Program-made: the position numbers and the translations under genes
Notes under the pieces: generated by a model
Database searches by the model: none
What the model saw: only the letters and a program-made list of their open reading frames with translations
What the model was told of the DNA's origin: nothing
In this document: positions 59,834 to 64,000 of the stretch, piece after piece
Numbering within the stretch: position 1 is the first letter of the stretch
Layout: every line of letters starts with the position of its first letter
Source: Oscillibacter ruminantium GH1
Lineage (GTDB): Bacteria; Bacillota; Clostridia; Oscillospirales; Oscillospiraceae
Direction: 5' to 3'
Assembly: GCF_000307265.1 (NCBI RefSeq)
Contig: NZ_DF158896.1
Coordinates: forward strand, 878,860 to 942,859
Length of the DNA: 64,000 bases

Positions 59834-60045
59834 AAGTTGGAGACACCCTGCGCATTATCCCCACGTTTGACACCACCTACGGCATGCCGGACGATAATGT
59901 CCCACTGCCAGCCGTGGTCGTGTACATCCATCCGCAGCAGCGGTACTACCGCGTGCGGTATACAGCAGCCAACGGGGAAAGCTGGACGGAGACGTTTTCC
60001 TGCAACCCCTGCGAGCTGGACAGGAGAGGACGGAAGAACAAATGA
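59830..60045 (+). CDS. Unrecognised 71-residue phage protein
   Basis: 71 codons overlapping the helicase stop by four bases (ATGA). A beta-rich small protein (VGDTLRIIPTFDTTY, PAVVVYIHPQQRYYRVRY) ending CNPCELDRRGRKNK. It looks like a small SH3/Tudor-like barrel; the family is not recognised. Confidence 0.65.
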   Translation: MKVGDTLRIIPTFDTTYGMPDDNVPLPAVVVYIHPQQRYYRVRYTAANGESWTETFSCNPCELDRRGRKNK

Positions 60046-60839
60046 GAACGATTGCAATTTTTAATCTCAAGGGCGGTGTGGGCAAGACCATGACCACCGC
60101 TGCCATGGCCGATTGCCTTGCCGCCGATCACGGAAAGCGTGTCCTGCTGATCGACGCAGACGCACAGGGCAACCTGAGCCAGTATTTTGGAGCGGAGGCG
60201 GAGGACGGAAGCGACCTGCTGGCGCTCCTGCAAGGCGAAAACGAGCATTACTACCCGGATTTTGTGACACCTGCCCGGAAAGGCATCGACATCATTCCAG
60301 CAGGCATGAGCCTGATGTACGCGGACGTGGACGCCATTAAGGACGGTCGCTGCAATATCAACGCCATCGAGGACTTGCGTGGAGCCATTGCGGAGGATGC
60401 AGCTCGTGGAGAGTCGGGCGCGTATGATTACATTCTGATCGACTGCCCCCCCGCATTCAGCGCCGCCAGCTCCGCAGCCTTGACTGCTGCGGACGCAGTG
60501 ATTATCCCCATCCGGCTGGATGCCTTCTCCACTTCCGGCATGGCGGAGCTGATCACGCAGGTCAGCGCCATGCGCCGCATCAATGAGCGGCTGTGTGTTG
60601 CGGGGGTGCTGGCAACGCAGTACCAGCGGACACCAGAAGAAGATTTGGCATTCAACCTTCTGCGGAAAAATACCGTGCTGCCTATTTGCACCAGCAAAAT
60701 CCGGCAGTCGTCAAGAGTAAGCGCCGCCACCTTTGCATGCGAGTCGTTGCTGTCGTTTAGCCCGCACTGCGGAGCGGCAAAGGACTATCGTAAGTTCGTG
60801 CAAGAGTTTTTAGACAGGGAGGGACCAATCAATGGCTAA
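60042..60839 (+). CDS. parA: ParA-family partition ATPase
   Basis: 265 residues. Deviant Walker A KGGVGKTMTT (about 10-19), DADAQGNLS (about 39-47), and DCPPAFSAASSAAL (about 133-146) identify a ParA/Soj-type ATPase. It overlaps the upstream gene by four bases and parB by eight. Partition genes are expected on plasmids and plasmid-prophages, so this element may spend time as a free replicon. Confidence 0.93.
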   Translation: MRTIAIFNLKGGVGKTMTTAAMADCLAADHGKRVLLIDADAQGNLSQYFGAEAEDGSDLLALLQGENEHYYPDFVTPARKGIDIIPAGMSLMYADVDAIKDGRCNINAIEDLRGAIAEDAARGESGAYDYILIDCPPAFSAASSAALTAADAVIIPIRLDAFSTSGMAELITQVSAMRRINERLCVAGVLATQYQRTPEEDLAFNLLRKNTVLPICTSKIRQSSRVSAATFACESLLSFSPHCGAAKDYRKFVQEFLDREGPING

Positions 60840-62376
60840 GAAGACTGTGGACATTGCCGCCATGCTGGGCAAGCAGTTTGCAGATGTGCCCGAATTGGAC
60901 ACATCTGGTCGGGAACAGATCCGGTACATCGACATCGATCTGATCGACGACGACCCCAACAACTTTTACGCGCTGGACTGCTTGGATGAGCTAGCGGCCA
61001 ACATCGAGCTGTGCGGCTTGCAGCAGCCGATCCGGGTCCGCGCCGGGGAGAGTGGGCACTATACCATCGTCTCCGGGCACCGCCGTCGGGCGGCTCTGCG
61101 CAAGCTGGTGGAGGACGGTCAGTCAAAGTACCGGGAAGTTCCATGCATCGAGGAGCGGGACAACGTTTCTCCTGCAATGCAGAAAATGCGTTTGATCCTT
61201 GCCAATATGGACACGCGCAAAATGTCAAGCGCGGATATCGCCCAACAGCAAATTGAACTTGAAAAAATTGCGCTTGAACTTGAATCTGAGGGTTATGAAA
61301 TTAAAGGCCGAAAACGGGACTGGTTCTCTGAGATTTTAGGCGTATCCAAGAGCAAACTTGCCCGAATTAATGTGATCCGAAAAAAACTGATCCCCCTGTG
61401 GGCGAAACAGTATGACAAAAACAAGATTTCCGAGGACATGGCCTACGAGCTGGCCAAGCTGCCGGAAGACCACCAGCTGAAGTTGCAAATGTTGCAGGAC
61501 GGCAAGTATGGCTGCTATGCCAGCACAATCAAAGAGTACGCTCCGGCATTGGCGTCGCTGGATGCCATTAAATGCCCAAATGGCGAGCAGTGCTGCACCA
61601 ACGCCGATAATATGTGGTCGCGGATGCTAAAGCGTGATTATTGCACCAAACACTGTGATGGTCGCTATGGACGCAAAGCACAGTGCTGCAAGGGCTGCCC
61701 GGAGCTGTCGAAATGCAAATACGCCTGCCCCGCGTTTGCAGACGAGATTGCGAAAGAAAAGGCAGAAGCCAAGGCTGAGAGGCAAGAGGAAAAGGCAGCA
61801 AAAGAGGCTGCGGAGAAGGCACACATTGCTAGTGTCGCTGCAAGCTGGGCGCGCGTTGGCGCAGCTCGTAAGGCGGCAAAACTGAAAATGAATGATTTTA
61901 TCAGGGGCATCTATGAACCCAATAAACCGGAATCGGCCTCTTATAGCGATTGGCGCGAAAAAGAATGGGCGAATCGTGAAAAGGGCGAGGGGATCACGCT
62001 AAGTGATCGGTGCTTTGGCGCAGATATCCTGAACAACGATGAACTTATCCGCGCGGCAGACATTCTTGGTTGCTCGCTTGACTACCTGTTGGGCCGTGTG
62101 GATGACCCGCAGCCCTTTACCGGCGAGTGGAAGTCCGCGCTGGAGGAGCGACCGGACGAGGGACGGTTTTTGTTTGTGTGCGATGGCTGTGGATGCGTGC
62201 AGCCGTCGGTATTTTGGCAGGGTGACTACATGGATGCAACGCCCCAGAGCGTCGCAAATAATCGGCTGAAAAACGTCGAATTGTGGATGTACCAGCCCGC
62301 TCTGCCGGACGGCATGAAGCACATGGGGCAGGAAACGCTGAATCAAATCATGAAGGATCGAGGTATGGACGTATGA
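60832..62376 (+). CDS. parB: ParB-like DNA-binding protein with zinc-finger-like insert
   Basis: 514 residues. The ParB nuclease-like fold has NFYALDCLDELAANIELCGLQQPIRV and VSGHRRRAAL (the GHRR box, about 82-88), followed by a helix-turn-helix (about 160-190, WFSEILGVSKSKLARINVI). After it comes a cysteine-rich region (CPNGEQCC, CTKHCDGRYGRKAQCCKGCPE; about 244-300), a Lys/Glu coiled coil and an XRE-like/C-terminal region. This is longer than usual ParB. A copy of the 17-bp palindrome (60886-60902) lies near its 5' end. Confidence 0.85.
   Translation: MAKKTVDIAAMLGKQFADVPELDTSGREQIRYIDIDLIDDDPNNFYALDCLDELAANIELCGLQQPIRVRAGESGHYTIVSGHRRRAALRKLVEDGQSKYREVPCIEERDNVSPAMQKMRLILANMDTRKMSSADIAQQQIELEKIALELESEGYEIKGRKRDWFSEILGVSKSKLARINVIRKKLIPLWAKQYDKNKISEDMAYELAKLPEDHQLKLQMLQDGKYGCYASTIKEYAPALASLDAIKCPNGEQCCTNADNMWSRMLKRDYCTKHCDGRYGRKAQCCKGCPELSKCKYACPAFADEIAKEKAEAKAERQEEKAAKEAAEKAHIASVAASWARVGAARKAAKLKMNDFIRGIYEPNKPESASYSDWREKEWANREKGEGITLSDRCFGADILNNDELIRAADILGCSLDYLLGRVDDPQPFTGEWKSALEERPDEGRFLFVCDGCGCVQPSVFWQGDYMDATPQSVANNRLKNVELWMYQPALPDGMKHMGQETLNQIMKDRGMDV
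60886..60902. repeat. 17-bp palindromic repeat, copy 3 (inside parB)
   Basis: GTGCCCGAATTGGACAC. The outer bases CAGAT (60881-60885) and ATCTG (60903-60907) extend the inverted repeat to 27 bases. Confidence 0.82.
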
Positions 62377-62603
62377 GCATGGAGCAGTATGAAGCAAAAC
62401 GGCAGTTTGTGACGCGGGAGCTGTCCCGCTGCATCTGCGCAGCGTATGGCGGTGTGAGCCGTCTGGAGTATGAGTATCACGAGGACGACGAGGAGGCCGT
62501 GATTATCCGCTTTGACAACGGCTATCACAAGACGGTCAGCGTCAGCGGCGACAGCCGGAGCGGCATCATGACGGACGTGATGATCGCTTTGTCGGGGGTG
62601 TAA
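62373..62603 (+). CDS. Unrecognised 76-residue phage protein
   Basis: 76 codons overlapping the parB stop (ATGA). An N-terminal helix (EQYEAKRQFVTRELSRCI) is followed by beta strands with acidic turns (YEYHEDDEEAVIIRFDNG). No family recognised; conserved position after parB suggests a small accessory protein. Confidence 0.62.
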   Translation: MSMEQYEAKRQFVTRELSRCICAAYGGVSRLEYEYHEDDEEAVIIRFDNGYHKTVSVSGDSRSGIMTDVMIALSGV

Positions 62604-62604
62604 C

Positions 62605-62832
62605 ATGGCACGGTGTACATGGGATGATGGACGCGGAAACTGGGGCGTCAAGGGCGTGGAGCTGGCGCAGCTCTCGCCCAATGCCTACGGTGCCCTATAT
62701 AAGCTACATAACATTGAACGGATGGCGGAGGCTGTCCATGCGCAGCGCGATCCGGAGCACGCTTCCTATCTGCTGATGGACCTCCTGGAGGAACTTGGCC
62801 TGCATGGAGAGGTGCCGCATGCCGAAGCCTAA
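62605..62832 (+). CDS. Unrecognised 75-residue phage protein
   Basis: 75 codons from ATG 62605 behind TCGGGGGTG, one base after the previous stop. A helical, soluble protein (LAQLSPNAYGALYKLHNIERMAEAV) with acidic C terminus. Overlaps the next gene by 14 bases. Function unknown. Confidence 0.6.
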   Translation: MARCTWDDGRGNWGVKGVELAQLSPNAYGALYKLHNIERMAEAVHAQRDPEHASYLLMDLLEELGLHGEVPHAEA

Positions 62833-63061
62833 ACCAAACTGCGGAGCTTGCCAAAAGCGCTACCCCGGATGCCACAACCCGGAAACCTGCAAGGATTGGC
62901 GAGATTATATTGCTGCAAAGGCAGAGTGGGACGCCAGAGTAAAAGCCACACGCGGTGTGGAAGGCATGATGTATGGTTACAAGGCTGGAATTTTGCGGGA
63001 ATATACACGCGATAAAAAGCGAAAAGGGAGATGCCAAGATTGCTCAACAAAATTATCCTGA
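62819..63061 (+). CDS. Cysteine-rich small phage protein (zinc-ribbon-like)
   Basis: 80 codons from ATG 62819 behind GGAGAGGTG. The N terminus has CGACQKRYPGCHNPETC (about 8-24) and the C terminus CQDC, six cysteines and a histidine that could form a zinc site. The middle is a basic helix. It overlaps ssb by 31 bases. Function unknown. Confidence 0.65.
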   Translation: MPKPKPNCGACQKRYPGCHNPETCKDWRDYIAAKAEWDARVKATRGVEGMMYGYKAGILREYTRDKKRKGRCQDCSTKLS

Positions 63062-63453
63062 TGGGTCGCCTGACGCGGGACCCGGATCTGCGCCGCACCG
63101 GAAGCGGCAATGCCGTGACATCCTTTTGCTTGGCCGTTGACCGGGACTTCAAGTCCCAGAGCGGCGAAAAGGAAACGGATTTCATTGATATTGTCGCATG
63201 GCGTACTACTGCGGAGTTTGTTAGCAAGTATTTCTCAAAGGGCCGCATGGCCGTGGTGGAAGGCCGCTTGCAGATCCGGGACTGGACCGACAAAGAGGGC
63301 GGAAAACGCCGCTCTGCGGAGGTCGTGGCCGACAACGTGTATTTTGGAGACTCCAAGCGCGATGTGTCCAATTCGGGCACATCTGCTCCATCTCCGGTGG
63401 ATGCCCACTGTGAGCTGGCGGAAGACGAGGAGCCGGGCGAATTACCGTTTTGA
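63031..63453 (+). CDS. ssb: Single-stranded DNA-binding protein
   Basis: 140 residues. The OB fold shows LNKIILMGRLTRDPDLRRTGSG, FCLAVDRDF, FIDIVAWRTTAEFVSKYFSKG and VEGRLQIRDWTDKEG. The C-terminal tail is acidic and ends ELPF, the tip that contacts replication proteins. It belongs to the element replication module. A copy of the 17-bp palindrome (63364-63380) is in the codons of the flexible linker. ATG 63031 follows AAAAGGGAG. Confidence 0.93.
   Translation: MPRLLNKIILMGRLTRDPDLRRTGSGNAVTSFCLAVDRDFKSQSGEKETDFIDIVAWRTTAEFVSKYFSKGRMAVVEGRLQIRDWTDKEGGKRRSAEVVADNVYFGDSKRDVSNSGTSAPSPVDAHCELAEDEEPGELPF
63364..63380. repeat. 17-bp palindromic repeat, copy 4 (inside ssb)
   Basis: GTGTCCAATTCGGGCAC, flanked by GAT and ATC. 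It is the exact reverse complement of copy 3 over 25 bases. Confidence 0.82.
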
Positions 63454-63466
63454 GGGAGGCATGACG

Positions 63467-63976
63467 ATGGAAAATGAAAAGCTGATTGCGGCAATGCGGT
63501 ATTGCAATGCCGTTGTCAATGACACGGAAAATACGGGGCGTTGCAATTTCTGCCCGTACAGAGATCATTGCAGCGATTTGGACAATGAAGCCGCCGACGC
63601 GTTGGAACGCCTGACCGCCGAAAGCGCCGAAAAAGACGCGGAAATTGGGCGGCTGACAAACTTGGCACAGGATGCTCAAAAACAATGGAAAGCCGAGTAT
63701 GCGATGCGCCGTAAGTTTGAGGCCGACCGTGACCGTCTGCAAGCGGAGCTGGATGCGGCGGTGGAGGATTTAAACGGAACCGGAGCGTGTTTTACCTGTA
63801 AGCACTTCCGACGGAATGGCGGGGATTGCTTTGGCGCGGGCAGGTGCCGCTTAGACGGCATTGAAATATGGCCCTGCAACGAACCGGGGGTTTATCGGGT
63901 GGAAGTGCCTGATGACGGGCGAAAGATGTACGAATGGCGCGGCCCACAGGAAGCCGGGAATGGAGTGGTGGAATGA
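63467..63976 (+). CDS. Coiled-coil phage protein with cysteine clusters
   Basis: 169 residues from ATG 63467, seven bases after GGGAGG; the ATG at 63461 is too close to that site. An N-terminal CNFCPYRDHC set (about 26-35) is followed by a long coiled coil (about 43-100) and a C-terminal CFTCKHF...CFGAGRC...C set (about 106-135). The two cysteine groups look like zinc knuckles. No function recognised. Confidence 0.72.
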   Translation: MENEKLIAAMRYCNAVVNDTENTGRCNFCPYRDHCSDLDNEAADALERLTAESAEKDAEIGRLTNLAQDAQKQWKAEYAMRRKFEADRDRLQAELDAAVEDLNGTGACFTCKHFRRNGGDCFGAGRCRLDGIEIWPCNEPGVYRVEVPDDGRKMYEWRGPQEAGNGVVE

Positions 63977-64000
63977 AGAAGCTAGTAGTCGCCGGTATTA
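63973..64000 (+). CDS. Start of next phage gene, cut by the window edge
   Basis: Nine codons (MKKLVVAGI) from ATG 63973, overlapping the previous stop (ATGA). Too short to identify. Confidence 0.5.

Overview
The window looks like a chromosomal segment of an anaerobic, spore-forming Gram-positive gut-type bacterium, most likely Oscillospiraceae (Clostridia). The reasons are a fairly GC-rich genome with strong GGAGG-type ribosome sites, an NfnAB ferredoxin:NADP transhydrogenase, selenium/molybdenum hydroxylases, a YaaH-like GH18 spore hydrolase, ECF-type thiamine uptake under a TPP riboswitch and sigma-54 regulation. The family call is inference; no rRNA gene is present.

Layout. 1-264: start of an RluA-type pseudouridine synthase gene. 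498-2413: Uup-like ABC-F ATPase behind a probable attenuator. 2676-6436: CBS-domain protein, divergent Crp/Fnr regulator and nfnAB with a regulator-like palindrome at about -62. 6707-12539: DUF3870 protein, then an apparent muropeptide-use cluster (M20 dipeptidase, dipeptide epimerase, DUF819 membrane protein, transglutaminase-like protein). 13077-15431: S-layer-anchored M13 metallopeptidase. 15632-18295: LysR, YedE, TusA-like and DUF3343 genes, a likely selenium/sulfur supply operon. 18536-20910: a 48-codon small gene, tRNA-Gln(CTG), TPP riboswitch/thiT and thiamine pyrophosphokinase. 21075-28415: molybdenum hydroxylases (a one-chain Se-dependent-XDH-type enzyme and a three-subunit xdhABC) with mocA and crcB between them. 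28844-37584: a sigma-54 island with an NhaC antiporter, an enhancer-binding regulator, and an operon SDR - GcvPA-like - GcvPB-like - AcoX/NAD-kinase-like. The GcvP-like proteins have altered active-site loops and no GcvT, GcvH or Lpd nearby. 38174-41991: cytidylate-kinase-like gene and copA-csoR-copZ with two CsoR operators. 42443-47161: cell-wall and shape genes (3D/G5 protein, polysaccharide deacetylase, bactofilin) and rsmA. 47255-51296: WapI-like protein, Fe-S aldo/keto reductase, ModE-type regulator on a probably leaderless mRNA, and a PadR/DUF2812 pair with twin operators.

51340-64000: the 3' part of a GH18 gene is cut by an integrated element that runs off the right edge. The element carries a large serine recombinase at its end, two cargo genes (lipoprotein, BRCT protein), an ImmR/ImmA-type immunity switch, phage-like replication genes (primosomal HTH protein, DnaB-like helicase, SSB), ParA/ParB and many small ORFs. 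A 17-bp palindrome with consensus GTGYCCRAWTYGGRCAC occurs four times in it, twice just upstream of cargo genes and twice inside parB and ssb. It is a candidate parS-like or element-specific operator and one of the two most interesting signals here; the other is the sigma-54-controlled GcvP-like operon.
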